Part shown: in pieces, positions 16,121-23,842 of the stretch | Position numbering within the stretch: the first letter of the stretch is position 1 | How the letters are laid out: every line of letters begins with the position of its first letter | IMG/VR virus record: IMGVR_UViG_3300035703_000201 | Span: 1 to 38,764 of that record | Origin: a virus | Length of the DNA: 38,764 nt | Strand: one strand, 5' to 3' | Notes under the pieces: model-generated | What the model was told of the DNA's origin: nothing | Databases searched by the model: none | Seen by the model: the letters and a program-made list of their open reading frames with translations, nothing else | Position numbers and translations under genes: made by a program

Positions 16121-17578
16121 ATGTTTCATTATTTCGACACGATCACGAATACTCGCGGCGATAGCCTTGCTGGCTGGCAGGTTGAATGCGTTTTGCTTTC
16201 GGATGGCTCGACTGTTGTTGACATTTTCGCGGATGAAAGCGGCACGCCTATTTCTAGCGTGTCTGGCGTAGCCAACCGCGCCGTGACCGATGAAAACGGG
16301 AATTACGATTTCTATGTGCCTAGCGGGACTTACTCGCTGCGCATTTACAACTCGTCTGGCGTGTTTCAGCGGTTGCAGCGTTATCTGCCGATGTATGGCA
16401 CTGATTACGTCGAGCGCATTGTCTCGCCGGAGGACTTCACCGGCACTGACACTGAAAAGCTACAGGCCGCGCTGAATACGGGAGGTCCGGTTTATTGCAC
16501 TGCCGCTTCGTATTCGGTCACGGACACGCTTACGATCACAGCTAACGGGCAGGTAATTGACCTCGGCGGCGCACTTGTAACGCCTACAGGCAATTTTAAT
16601 GTGTTTGAATTTGCGCCTGACATTCAGGGCGCGACGATCTGCAATGGCCGCTTTAACGGCGATTTCATGACCGGCGGATACATTGTTTACGTATCCAACG
16701 CCGACCGTTTGACAATTCGCGATCTTGTTGTCGGGGGGCCGTGGAACTTCTGCTATATTGAGCAGTCTAACGTAACCGAAATTCGCAACGTTTGGGTAAA
16801 CAACGTTCGGGGCGATTACGGTATTCGCTGGTATGGTGATGCGACTAAGCGGTCTGACATTCTGCGGCTTATTGGAGTAGTTATTTCTGCTCCGAACAGC
16901 AGCGCAGTTGGCATTGATTGGGACGGCGATTGCCACACCATGCAAGCTTGGGGCGTTGCACTTCCTAATTGCGGGAAGGGGCTTGTGATCCGCAATTCGT
17001 CCGGCGGCCCGCCGCCTGCGCTTGGTTTCTTTACGGGGCTGGAAATTGATTTCCCCGATAGCTACGGCGTGGAAATCCTCGCAGGCTCTAGCTACTATTT
17101 TGGGCCGCAATTCTACTGCCATGGCTCGGCCACGACTTCGGGCGTATTCGTTGATTCGTCGCTCGCCGATGAGACTGTGACAATTATGGGGGGTAAGGTC
17201 ACAAGCCACGCAACTTACGGCATTGAAAGCAGCAAGCGCGTTTTGGCACTTAATCTGGACGTTTCAAATAACGGAACGTCGGCATATTTGGACGGCACAA
17301 AAATTCTTACTCGCACGCCGCGCATGGAGATTGACGGCACGTATTTCATGCGGCTGGATGGCACGAATCCGATTTTGCAATTTGATGCCAGCGACTTTAT
17401 CGGTTTTAACAGGTCTGCAAATGACTTGTTCGCATCGTTGGGCGGCTCTACGCGCTTTCAGGTATCCGCAGGAACTGACGCGGTGAGGCTGATGGTGGGG
17501 GGCACATTGCGGCAGGTAACGGTGGGCGCGGCCGACAGCGGCGGAACGGGCTTTAAAGTCCTGCGGGTGCCGAACTGA
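16121..17578 (+). CDS. Tailspike protein, beta-helix (pectate-lyase-like)
   Basis: A 485-residue protein. Residues 1-95 are a transthyretin/carboxypeptidase-like adhesion domain (DENGNYDFYVPSGTYSLRIY). From about 105 (TDTEKLQAALNTGGPVYCTA) a right-handed beta-helix begins, with repeated coils (QVIDLGGALVTPTGNFNVFE, GATICNGRFNGDF, RLTIRDLVVGG, NVTEIRNVWVNNV). The C-terminus (about 400-485) is a beta-rich trimerisation tip. It likely binds and cleaves host surface polysaccharide. Candidate acidic catalytic residues lie on the helix face (RWYGDATKRSD, DWDGDCH), but they cannot be assigned firmly. Confidence 0.78.
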   Translation: MFHYFDTITNTRGDSLAGWQVECVLLSDGSTVVDIFADESGTPISSVSGVANRAVTDENGNYDFYVPSGTYSLRIYNSSGVFQRLQRYLPMYGTDYVERIVSPEDFTGTDTEKLQAALNTGGPVYCTAASYSVTDTLTITANGQVIDLGGALVTPTGNFNVFEFAPDIQGATICNGRFNGDFMTGGYIVYVSNADRLTIRDLVVGGPWNFCYIEQSNVTEIRNVWVNNVRGDYGIRWYGDATKRSDILRLIGVVISAPNSSAVGIDWDGDCHTMQAWGVALPNCGKGLVIRNSSGGPPPALGFFTGLEIDFPDSYGVEILAGSSYYFGPQFYCHGSATTSGVFVDSSLADETVTIMGGKVTSHATYGIESSKRVLALNLDVSNNGTSAYLDGTKILTRTPRMEIDGTYFMRLDGTNPILQFDASDFIGFNRSANDLFASLGGSTRFQVSAGTDAVRLMVGGTLRQVTVGAADSGGTGFKVLRVPN

Positions 17579-17697
17579 TGGAATACGCCGCCCTCCTCGC
17601 CTGCTTTCGCAGCGAACAGATGACCGCCGCTGAATTGCTCGCCCACATGGCCGAGGATGAAGCGTTTGCCCAATACGTGCGGGAGAATGTGGCATGA
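17578..17697 (+). CDS. Micro gene between spike and LamG-like gene
   Basis: This encodes 39 residues (MEYAALLACFRSEQMTAAEL and a short acidic tail). Its ATG shares a base with the spike stop and its own stop overlaps the next ATG, so it is embedded without gaps in the operon. It is helical and slightly acidic. Similar short ORFs sit next to receptor-binding genes in alphaproteobacterial phages and might act as small chaperones, but this is unproven. Confidence 0.5.
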   Translation: MEYAALLACFRSEQMTAAELLAHMAEDEAFAQYVRENVA

Positions 17698-18920
17698 TCG
17701 GGCTTGGGCTTGGCATTAACCTTAGCGCCCTCCGCAGCGGCACGGCTGTGTGGCTTCCCATTGCGCTGTTCGAGAGCGGCGAACAAGGCGCATGGTATGA
17801 CCCGTCTGACCTGACCTCGATGCGCCAGCTTTCCACGGGCGCGACGGCTGCGGCTGTGGCCTCGCCCGTTGGCTTTATCGCTGACAAGCGGCTGATGGGC
17901 GGCAAGACGTTCGATGCGTTTGTGGCGGGGCAGCCGGAGTTGGCTATCGACGCTCATTTTAACAACCCTTTGGCGTGGACAACTACCGCCAACACTTCTG
18001 TTTCAGGGGGGGGTGCCTCGTTTAACGCGCCAACAGTAAACGGAGACAGCATTACTCCGTCTACGGCTATAGGCTTGGTTCCAAACACATATTATGAGTT
18101 TACCTTTACTATTGTAAATTACGTGTCAGGAAGTGTTCGGGTTGAAACTGTCGGAGGTGGGTCTGTCTCTATTGGCAATAGTGTTGGGGCCAACGGAACT
18201 TTTACCCAAATACTTCAGGCCGTTGGAGCAAATAACAGCTTTCGGTTTCGGACTACCACAACGAACGCTGATCTGGATATCACATCCTATTCCGTCAAAG
18301 CCATCCCCGGCAACCACGCGACCCAAGCCACTGCGGCGGCTAGGCCGATCCTACGACAAGACGGTGCGCTGTATTATCTTGAGTTCGACGGCGTAGACGA
18401 CAGCCTTGCCACGGCCAGCATTGACTTCAGCGCGACGGATGAAATGTCGGTCTTCGCGGGGGTGCGGAAGCTGAGTGATGCTGCGCAAGGCATGTTGGTA
18501 GAATTGTCGGCAAACGCCGGTTCAAACAACGGCGCATTTTTTATCACCGCGCCAAATAACGCTGGGACAGGTAACTATGCAGTTTTGGGGAGAGGTAGCA
18601 CTACTGCATTTTACCTACCGGCCACTTACTCTGCTCCAATCACTAATGTTGTAGCCGCGCTGTATGACATAAGTGGCGCAACTATTGCAGACCAAATTAC
18701 GCCGCGCATCAACGGTGTGGTGGATCGTGACGCGCCGAGCGGCACGATGGGCACCGGCAACTTCGGCAACTACCCGCTCTACATCGGACGGCGTGCCAGC
18801 GCCTCATCCCCCCTCAACGGTCGCATCTACAGCCTGATTGTGCGCGGCGCACTGACCAGTGGCGACCTGCTGACCGCTACCGAGACCTACGTCGCGGACG
18901 AAACCGGAGTGACGATCTGA
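17694..18920 (+). CDS. LamG/concanavalin-like host-recognition protein with inserted domain
   Basis: A 408-residue protein. The N-terminal 80 residues (GEQGAWYDPSDLTSMRQLST) and residues 205-408 form one family: GNHATQATAAARPIL, YYLEFDGVDDSLATASIDFS, PLYIGRRASASSPLNGRIYS. This is a LamG/concanavalin-like jelly-roll typical of phage adhesins. Residues about 85-205 form a separate beta-sandwich resembling a carbohydrate-binding module (PNTYYEFTFTIVNYVSGSVR), and its DNA (17960-18290) is visibly more AT-rich. It likely binds cell-surface glycans. Confidence 0.7.
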   Translation: MIGLGLGINLSALRSGTAVWLPIALFESGEQGAWYDPSDLTSMRQLSTGATAAAVASPVGFIADKRLMGGKTFDAFVAGQPELAIDAHFNNPLAWTTTANTSVSGGGASFNAPTVNGDSITPSTAIGLVPNTYYEFTFTIVNYVSGSVRVETVGGGSVSIGNSVGANGTFTQILQAVGANNSFRFRTTTTNADLDITSYSVKAIPGNHATQATAAARPILRQDGALYYLEFDGVDDSLATASIDFSATDEMSVFAGVRKLSDAAQGMLVELSANAGSNNGAFFITAPNNAGTGNYAVLGRGSTTAFYLPATYSAPITNVVAALYDISGATIADQITPRINGVVDRDAPSGTMGTGNFGNYPLYIGRRASASSPLNGRIYSLIVRGALTSGDLLTATETYVADETGVTI

Positions 18921-19309
18921 TGCGTATCACCGTAGCCTGTCCCGACGCGCTGCGCGCGGACGCGAACAATCTTGCGATGGTTCTGGCCTTTGGCCCTGCG
19001 GACGAACTCACCTACGGCGCTCTCAACTGGCAGGACGCGGACGGCAACCTCTACGCCGCTGCCAGCTTCGAGGCCCGCCCTGAGTGGATCGCAGGCGCGC
19101 AAGGCCCGCTCACCCGCCCCGCGTGGGATACCGAACCCTACACCATCAGCATGGCCGCTGCGAACCGCGCACAGGACGCGCTGGTGCTCTGGTCCGGTGA
19201 GGGCGACATTCCCCAAGCCGCCCTCGGCAAGCTGACTGCCATCGCAGGGATGGACGGGCAGGCCGCACTCGCGGTGATGGGTCTGGCTGCGGTGGAGCAA
19301 GTCGAATGA
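18920..19309 (+). CDS. Small tail-associated protein of alphaproteobacterial phages
   Basis: A 129-residue protein starting MRITVACPDALRADANNLAM. It carries LTYGALNWQDADGNLYAAAS and ends with a helical segment around GKLTAIAGMDGQAALAVMGL. From memory, proteins with this opening accompany LamG-like adhesins in Rhodobacterales and Rhizobiales prophages. Its function is not established. Local GC is higher than in the preceding gene, which fits module exchange. The start follows the previous stop (TGATG), and its own stop overlaps the next ATG. Confidence 0.6.
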   Translation: MRITVACPDALRADANNLAMVLAFGPADELTYGALNWQDADGNLYAAASFEARPEWIAGAQGPLTRPAWDTEPYTISMAAANRAQDALVLWSGEGDIPQAALGKLTAIAGMDGQAALAVMGLAAVEQVE

Positions 19310-19815
19310 TCCTCCCCCGCATCACATGGAAGACCGGCATCATCGCCAACGGCAGCAACTCGCTGATCGGGGGGATTACGATGCGCGTCGGCGCTTCCGC
19401 TGCGGTTCTCGCGCAAGAGGTTGCCGAGTGGAACTACCGCTTCGCCCGTGTGGCCCCTGTGTGCGCCCTTGTGGCGGCTCTGGCGGGTTTCGGGGCGTGG
19501 CAGGCCATCCCGCCGCTCTACGCAATCCTGACGGCTCTGGGCGCGGCTGCGGTGGCGTTTGGACTGACCGACAAGATCGTCACCGATGCGCGGGCGTTCG
19601 AGTATTGGGGCAAGGCGGTCGAATGGCGGGCTGCTGTTCGGATGGGCGCGGACAGTGAAGCCTATCTGCGCAACGAGGCCCTGAGCCTTTCGCTCTACGC
19701 GGCGCACAAGGGCGATACGCTGGAAAAGGCGATAGCCGGTATTCGCGCCAACGAGGCCGAGGCTGATGCGTGGCTCAATAAGCATTGGGCCAAGGTGCAG
19801 GATGCTATGCGATGA
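19306..19815 (+). CDS. Membrane protein, possible lysis-module component
   Basis: A 169-residue protein with two adjacent transmembrane helices at about residues 50-85 (APVCALVAALAGFGAWQAIP, LYAILTALGAAAVAFGLTDK). A soluble C-terminal helical domain (AYLRNEALSLSLYAAHKGD) follows. Alternative ATG at 19381 (residue 26, MRVGASAAVLAQ) gives a shorter N-terminus. It lies between adhesin and lysis genes and is coupled by 4-base overlaps. A holin-like or superinfection-related role is possible; no family is recognised. Confidence 0.6.
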   Translation: MILPRITWKTGIIANGSNSLIGGITMRVGASAAVLAQEVAEWNYRFARVAPVCALVAALAGFGAWQAIPPLYAILTALGAAAVAFGLTDKIVTDARAFEYWGKAVEWRAAVRMGADSEAYLRNEALSLSLYAAHKGDTLEKAIAGIRANEAEADAWLNKHWAKVQDAMR

Positions 19816-20432
19816 TGGGGCTTGTGCTGGGCCTTTGGCAGTCATGCAGAGTGGGAGAGCCTTCTATTGTCTCGACCTCTAGCGCAAGCGCGCTTCTTTC
19901 GACCAGCCTTTCGGTCAGCGCACCAGAAGGCGCTCAAGAGGGCGACTTGCTTGTGGCTGTATCTCAGGGAAGCACTTTGCTCCCTGTTTTGCCGCCGGTC
20001 GGTTGGACTGTGGCTGCGGGGCCGACAAATGGGGCTTCGGTTGCCACTGCTGTTTTCGATGGTGTCACGCCTTCGTTTCTTTTCACAGCCGCTGGCGCAG
20101 TGGATCAGTCTGTCATGATGCTGGCACCGCGCAGTGCGGAGGTTGATGTTGTCGGCTCGTTCGGAGCGGATGCCGCGAACCCAACGCCGAGCACTGTCAC
20201 GGTCGCCACACCGAATAGCTTGAACCTAACCGTGGTCGCTAGTGACGCGGGGCAGGCTTACACTATGCCGGTCGGATGGACGCTTGTTGCGAGCATCAAT
20301 ACCAGCAGGACGATTGCTGTTTTCCGCCGCACTGCGCGGGTTGGCATCGGGGCCTTGCTTGGGGTGCTGGTTACCCGCATCTTGGGTGCGGCATTAGGGC
20401 GCGCTGCGCAAATTGTGGTGCGCAACTCATGA
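19812..20432 (+). CDS. Beta-rich surface protein of the tail/lysis border
   Basis: This encodes 206 residues from ATG 19812, chosen for its ATGA overlap with the previous stop. It is almost all beta: SVSAPEGAQEGDLLVAVSQG, PVGWTVAAGP, FLFTAAGAVDQSVMMLAPRS, NSLNLTVVASDAGQ. The GDLLVA...GWT pattern is typical of small trimeric tail or head decoration domains. The C-terminus is a hydrophobic tail (IGALLGVLVTRILGAALGRA) that could insert in membrane or pack in a trimer. Virion role probable. Confidence 0.55.
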   Translation: MMGLVLGLWQSCRVGEPSIVSTSSASALLSTSLSVSAPEGAQEGDLLVAVSQGSTLLPVLPPVGWTVAAGPTNGASVATAVFDGVTPSFLFTAAGAVDQSVMMLAPRSAEVDVVGSFGADAANPTPSTVTVATPNSLNLTVVASDAGQAYTMPVGWTLVASINTSRTIAVFRRTARVGIGALLGVLVTRILGAALGRAAQIVVRNS

Positions 20433-20713
20433 CCAAACCGAATACCCAAGCCGAGCGTCTGACGCGCATCGAAACCTTACTAGAGGGCTGGTTGGAAAAC
20501 CGAAGAGACGACCGTGCAGAATGGGCTGCTGAATTGCGCAAGATTCACGACCGCTTAGACCACATCCAGAGCGAGCATCAGGCCACTAACGAGCGCCTGT
20601 CTGCATATGAGAACAAGGGCAAGGGCCTGCTTATCGGCGTGGGCTTGTTTGGCTCCGGTATCGGTGCGACAATTCTGGCTGTTGTCGCCAAGTTCGCAGA
20701 GTGGTTCAGATGA
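20429..20713 (+). CDS. Holin candidate (coiled coil plus C-terminal TM helix)
   Basis: This encodes 94 residues from ATG 20429 (ATGA overlap). Residues 5-60 form a charged helix (ERLTRIETLLEGWLENRRDD, KIHDRLDHIQSEHQ), followed by one transmembrane helix (LLIGVGLFGSGIGATILAVV) and a short tail. This is the layout of XhlA-like holins and haemolysin-type lysis proteins. It lies immediately upstream of the endolysin. Holin function is inferred from place and topology. Confidence 0.65.
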   Translation: MTKPNTQAERLTRIETLLEGWLENRRDDRAEWAAELRKIHDRLDHIQSEHQATNERLSAYENKGKGLLIGVGLFGSGIGATILAVVAKFAEWFR

Positions 20714-21423
20714 TGTTTAGCAAACTAGCAAACCGCATTCGTGAGATTGCCGCTGTGGCGGATGTTCGCCCGCGTCCCAAGCCCGACACGATCAAGCGCA
20801 TGAATGAGAACTTGAATAAAGCTTTGGAAGGTGCGCCGGTTTATCCTGCCCCCGAAAAGGCTAAGGCTGACTTAGCGAAACCGCCGTTAGAAAAACCGGC
20901 CCAAATTTCTAACAGCCTGCCGCCTGTGACGCATCGCCGCACCGGCAAGGCTGGCATTGACCTGATGCACTCCTTTGAGGGCTGCGCTCGCAAGCTCCCC
21001 GACGGGCGTTATGCCGCCTATCCCGATCCCGGCAGCAAAGATGGGCATCCGTGGACTATCGGTTGGGGTAGCACCGGCCCTGATCCGTTCAATGGCGGGC
21101 AGATTCGCAAGGGGACTGTGTGGACGCAAGAGCAGTGCGACATGCACTTTGCCAACAGCCTTGGCAAATATGAAGCCGGCGTGAGGGATGCTTTGGGCAA
21201 GGCTCCGACTTCGCAGCTACAGTTCGACGCGATGGTGTGCCTGTGCTACAATATCGGCATTGGGGCATTTCAGCGTTCGTCCGTAGCGCGCAAGCATAAG
21301 GCTGGCGACTTTGGTGGCGCGGCCAAGGCTTTCCTTATGTGGGTCAAGAACGACGGAAAAGTGATGCGCGGGCTAGTTCGTCGCCGCGAGGCAGAGGCTG
21401 CACTTTATCGGAGTGGGTTCTAA
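20710..21423 (+). CDS. Endolysin, GH24 lysozyme
   Basis: This encodes 237 residues from ATG 20710. After a 70-residue basic, proline-rich N-terminal extension comes a T4/P21-type muramidase domain. It shows LMHSFEG (catalytic Glu90), AYPDP (Asp106) and WTIGWGS (Thr116), then the typical FDAMVCLCYNIGIGAF and GLVRRREAEAALY end. It hydrolyses the MurNAc-GlcNAc bond of peptidoglycan. There is no signal or SAR helix at the N-terminus, so release should depend on a holin. Neighbouring membrane genes fit that. Confidence 0.92.
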   Translation: MMFSKLANRIREIAAVADVRPRPKPDTIKRMNENLNKALEGAPVYPAPEKAKADLAKPPLEKPAQISNSLPPVTHRRTGKAGIDLMHSFEGCARKLPDGRYAAYPDPGSKDGHPWTIGWGSTGPDPFNGGQIRKGTVWTQEQCDMHFANSLGKYEAGVRDALGKAPTSQLQFDAMVCLCYNIGIGAFQRSSVARKHKAGDFGGAAKAFLMWVKNDGKVMRGLVRRREAEAALYRSGF

Positions 21424-21587
21424 TGGCTGTTATTCGCTATCTAAAGGCTCGTTTGGGCGAGCGTTCGACTTGGCTGCTGGTCGGTTCGGGCATAGGGACT
21501 GCGGCTATGCTGCCGTGGCCGTGGTCGCTTGTGTCGGCTGTGGTGCATACCGCCGCCGCGCTGGTGCCGGATGGGGGTGGGGAATGA
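21423..21587 (+). CDS. Small hydrophobic protein, second holin candidate
   Basis: This encodes 54 residues from ATG 21423, sharing a base with the endolysin stop. A basic N-terminus (MAVIRYLKARLGERS) leads into a long hydrophobic segment, probably one long or two short membrane helices (TWLLVGSGIGTAAMLPWPWS, LVSAVVHTAAALV), and an acidic end. Size and place fit a holin or antiholin partner of the 94-residue protein upstream. Confidence 0.6.
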   Translation: MAVIRYLKARLGERSTWLLVGSGIGTAAMLPWPWSLVSAVVHTAAALVPDGGGE

Positions 21588-21591
21588 TGCT

Positions 21592-21678
21592 GCGGGGCGG
21601 TGGGATTCGAACCCACGGGTGCCCGAAGGCCCTCTTGGCGTCCCTCAACCTTAAACCACTCAGTCACGCCGCCGCAGC
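21592..21678 (-). tRNA. Degenerate tRNA-like element, class II (Ser-type), antisense
   Basis: Read on the minus strand, this stretch has a perfect T arm (GTGGG-TTCGAAT-CCCAC, 21599-21615). It also has a G-C variable hairpin (GGGCC-TTCG-GGCACCC, around 21617-21633) and a Ser/Leu-style D loop (GAGTGGTTTAAGG). The acceptor stem closes if one C is bulged (GCGG-c-GGCG with CGCC-CCGC). I cannot draw a 5-bp anticodon stem or a loop with U33, so a working tRNA is unlikely. It is antisense to, and between, lysis genes. No host attachment role can be claimed, since no integrase is present. Confidence 0.5.
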
Positions 21679-21694
21679 CCCAAAGGACTAACCC

Positions 21695-22024
21695 ATGACC
21701 CCCATCATTGCAAGCACAATCGCCCGCAAGGTCTGGCAGATTATCGGCATCCGTGGCGCTATCGCTATTGGCCTTGCTATTGCGCTCCCGATCCACGGCT
21801 GCACCGAATACCGCAAGGGCTATCGGGAAGGCGTGGAGAGCGTTGAAGCCCGCCTGCGGGATGCAGAAGCGGAGAGCCTCAAGAAGGCCGCTATCGCAGC
21901 GCGCAAGGCTGACGAGGCAGGCGAGCAGCGGGCGATTGTCGAAGCGGAAACGCGGGCGGCTGACCTGAAGGCTATCGAGCGGGCGGAAGCGGAAGGCGGG
22001 AACGCCTTGGACAGCCTGTTCTGA
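21695..22024 (+). CDS. i-spanin-like protein (Rz type)
   Basis: A 109-residue protein with one N-terminal transmembrane helix (IRGAIAIGLAIALPIHGCTE, about residues 19-38) and a long periplasmic helix rich in Glu/Ala/Arg (EGVESVEARLRDAEAESLKK). This is the inner-membrane spanin layout. It follows the endolysin and precedes a lipoprotein with o-spanin features. Together they would fuse inner and outer membranes at the end of lysis. Unusually, the o-spanin gene does not overlap it but lies 124 bases downstream. Confidence 0.78.
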   Translation: MTPIIASTIARKVWQIIGIRGAIAIGLAIALPIHGCTEYRKGYREGVESVEARLRDAEAESLKKAAIAARKADEAGEQRAIVEAETRAADLKAIERAEAEGGNALDSLF

Positions 22025-22029
22025 TGGGT

Positions 22030-22079
22030 GGGGGTAAAGACCCTGTGACCCCCGGCACGGGAGGCTTGCTAGAAGCCTC
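22030..22079 (+). promoter_or_regulatory. Two tandem hairpins between the spanin genes
   Basis: Hairpin one pairs GGGGGT (22030-22035) with ACCCCC (22048-22053) over a 12-base loop. Hairpin two is a perfect 7-bp stem, GAGGCTT (22061-22067) with AAGCCTC (22073-22079) and loop GCTAG, extendable by three G-C pairs around a bulge. No T-run follows, so they are not classic intrinsic terminators. They may stabilise the message or limit o-spanin expression. Confidence 0.45.
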
Positions 22080-22148
22080 GCCCGCTGGTGCGCTGCTAGG
22101 CAAGCGTGCGGTGTTCCATCGCCAAACTTTTAACACGTGAGGCCCGTC

Positions 22149-22430
22149 ATGTCAAAGAAACTGGCTTTCCTTTACACGTTGCCCCTGTGCCTCACCGCCT
22201 GCGGCCCCAAGCCGATCTCGGTCAACGTCCCGCCGCCGCCTGCGGAATGGCTGCAATGCCAGCAAGCACCGGAGCGCCCCGACCTTGCGCCGCTAACGAC
22301 CTATGCCAAGCCGGAAGTGGACGCACGCGACCTTAAGATTGCGCGATACATTATCGACCTGCGGGCGGCGTATTTCGACTGCCACAACCAGCTAGGGAAA
22401 GTGCGGGACTACTACCGTTCGGCAGAGTAA
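22149..22430 (+). CDS. o-spanin-like lipoprotein (Rz1 type)
   Basis: This encodes 93 residues from ATG 22149; a GTG at 22137 would add four residues. The signal sequence MSKKLAFLYTLPLCLTAC ends in a lipobox LTAC, so the Cys would be lipidated and the protein anchored in the outer membrane. A proline-rich stretch (NVPPPPAEWLQCQQAPERPD) follows, as in Rz1-type spanins, then a helical C-terminus. It pairs with the i-spanin at 21695. Confidence 0.78.
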   Translation: MSKKLAFLYTLPLCLTACGPKPISVNVPPPPAEWLQCQQAPERPDLAPLTTYAKPEVDARDLKIARYIIDLRAAYFDCHNQLGKVRDYYRSAE

Positions 22431-22438
22431 TTTGCCAA

Positions 22439-22478
22439 CCCCTTGAAAATCCGCTAACCACGGCGAAACAGCAAGGGG
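22439..22478 (+). promoter_or_regulatory. Hairpin that can hide the ribosome site of the phosphoesterase gene
   Basis: CCCCTTG (22439-22445) is fully complementary to CAAGGGG (22472-22478). The second arm contains the Shine-Dalgarno sequence of the gene starting at 22485 (AAGGGGAAAG). When paired, the site would be blocked. The 26-base loop could let a protein or translation of the upstream gene open it. Regulation is inferred from the pairing only. Confidence 0.45.
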
Positions 22479-22484
22479 AAAGAA

Positions 22485-23675
22485 ATGCCCAATCCCGGAC
22501 TAACGCCCGATGAACACGCCCGCCGCTTGGCTGTCGTGCAACGTCACATCGCCACCGGCTTCGGTTGGAAGCGCCGCGCCGCTAGCGAATTAGGCATAGA
22601 CCGCACCACCCTGCATAGCTGGTGCCAGACGAACAACATTGATGCAGACGGCCCCGAAAGCCAAGTTGCCGATGGCTTCGCGCTCAAGGGCTACTCCGAG
22701 CTCACGAAAACCGAACACGGCACGCCGATCTGGCTTAAGACGGTCAAGGCGGAACAGGACTACTGGCAAGGCGTTGCGGACGCAATCCGCACAATCGAGC
22801 CTGTTAAAAACGTGCCGCTGCCGACCGGCATCCCTGACGGCGACATAATCCCTTGGCTGCAAATCGGGGACGCTCACATCGGGCTTTTGGCCAACGAAAA
22901 GGAAACCGGAGCCAACTTTGATGTTGGCATTGCCGAAGCTGAAATATGCGCCGCCGCCGCCGCGCTTATCGCTTCCGCACCGCCCTGCAAGCGAATGGTT
23001 ATCAACGACCTCGGCGACGGAACGCACGCGGAAACCTTTGCTGCGCTGACTGAAGCCAGCGGGCATTCGCTGGACGTCGACACCCGATACTGGAAAATGA
23101 TCCGCGCCTATATTCGCATTACGCGCTTCATCATTGATCGCGCCTTGGAAAAGGCCGAAACCGTCGATTACATCTGCAACCAAGGCAATCACAGCCGCTC
23201 AAACGACATATGGGCGGCGGCACTGGTGGAGCAGATTTACGGCGAAACTGGCCGCATCAACGTGCTCGAAAATGCCAACGTGTTCATTCCCTACCGAATG
23301 GGCAAGACGCTTGTTGTTGTCCACCACGGCGACAAGTGCAGGCCGGAAAAATTCAGGGACGTTGTTTCTAGCGACTATGCCGTGGATTGGGGCGAGACCG
23401 AGTTTCGCTACCTTGACGGCGGGCACGTGCATCATTCGCAGCGCAAAGAGATGGCGGGATGCGTTTTTGAAAGTTGGAACAACCTAGCCCCCCGCGACAA
23501 ATATGCAAACGACGGCGGTTGGCGGTCAAAGCAGTGCATGACGCTGGTGTTGCGTTCCCGAACCTATGGCGAAGTCGGGCGGCAAGTCATGCCGATTGAG
23601 CGGGTGCGCGATTTGATCCTTGCGACGGGCAAGGCGCATTACTGTCCGCCATCAATGCGCGCATTTTCAGCATGA
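22485..23675 (+). CDS. Calcineurin-like metallophosphoesterase with N-terminal HTH
   Basis: A 396-residue protein. Residues 10-50 resemble a helix-turn-helix (WKRRAASELGIDRTTLHSWC). From 125 on, all five metallophosphoesterase motifs are visible: IGDAHIG (D129, H131), LGDGTHAE (D178), NQGNHSR (N235, H236), VVHHGD (H280/H281) and GGHVHH (H314, H316). Such enzymes are two-metal phosphodiesterases or nucleases (SbcD/Mre11 or YfcE type). In phages the HTH-plus-phosphoesterase form probably acts on DNA or nucleotides. It is first in a two-gene unit behind a possible RNA switch. Confidence 0.85.
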   Translation: MPNPGLTPDEHARRLAVVQRHIATGFGWKRRAASELGIDRTTLHSWCQTNNIDADGPESQVADGFALKGYSELTKTEHGTPIWLKTVKAEQDYWQGVADAIRTIEPVKNVPLPTGIPDGDIIPWLQIGDAHIGLLANEKETGANFDVGIAEAEICAAAAALIASAPPCKRMVINDLGDGTHAETFAALTEASGHSLDVDTRYWKMIRAYIRITRFIIDRALEKAETVDYICNQGNHSRSNDIWAAALVEQIYGETGRINVLENANVFIPYRMGKTLVVVHHGDKCRPEKFRDVVSSDYAVDWGETEFRYLDGGHVHHSQRKEMAGCVFESWNNLAPRDKYANDGGWRSKQCMTLVLRSRTYGEVGRQVMPIERVRDLILATGKAHYCPPSMRAFSA

Positions 23676-23842
23676 CCAACGCCGATCTCGCCCGCCGCCT
23701 AGCCGATTTGCTCGACGACTGCGTGATCCCCAGCGACAACGAAAAGCCCCTACGCCTGATGCTGCTGCATGGGCTTAGGGCTTGCGGTGATCCGGCGTTT
23801 GCAGAGGAAGCGCGGCTTTTGATTGATTTTCTTAAAGACTAA
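23672..23842 (+). CDS. Small helical protein coupled to the phosphoesterase
   Basis: This encodes 56 residues, MTNADLARRLADLLDDCVIP and a helical C-terminus (EEARLLIDFLKD). Its ATG overlaps the phosphoesterase stop. Its TAA (23840-23842) overlaps, on the other strand, the TAG of the AP2 fragment, so the two converging operons end in each other. Composition is acidic and soluble. A partner or regulator of the phosphoesterase is possible, without direct evidence. Confidence 0.6.
   Translation: MTNADLARRLADLLDDCVIPSDNEKPLRLMLLHGLRACGDPAFAEEARLLIDFLKD

Noticed and set aside
21592-21678. Calling the tRNA-like element an attachment site
   Set aside because: tRNA 3' ends are common attachment sites, but there is no integrase here and the element includes degenerate 5' parts as well, so the claim cannot be supported.
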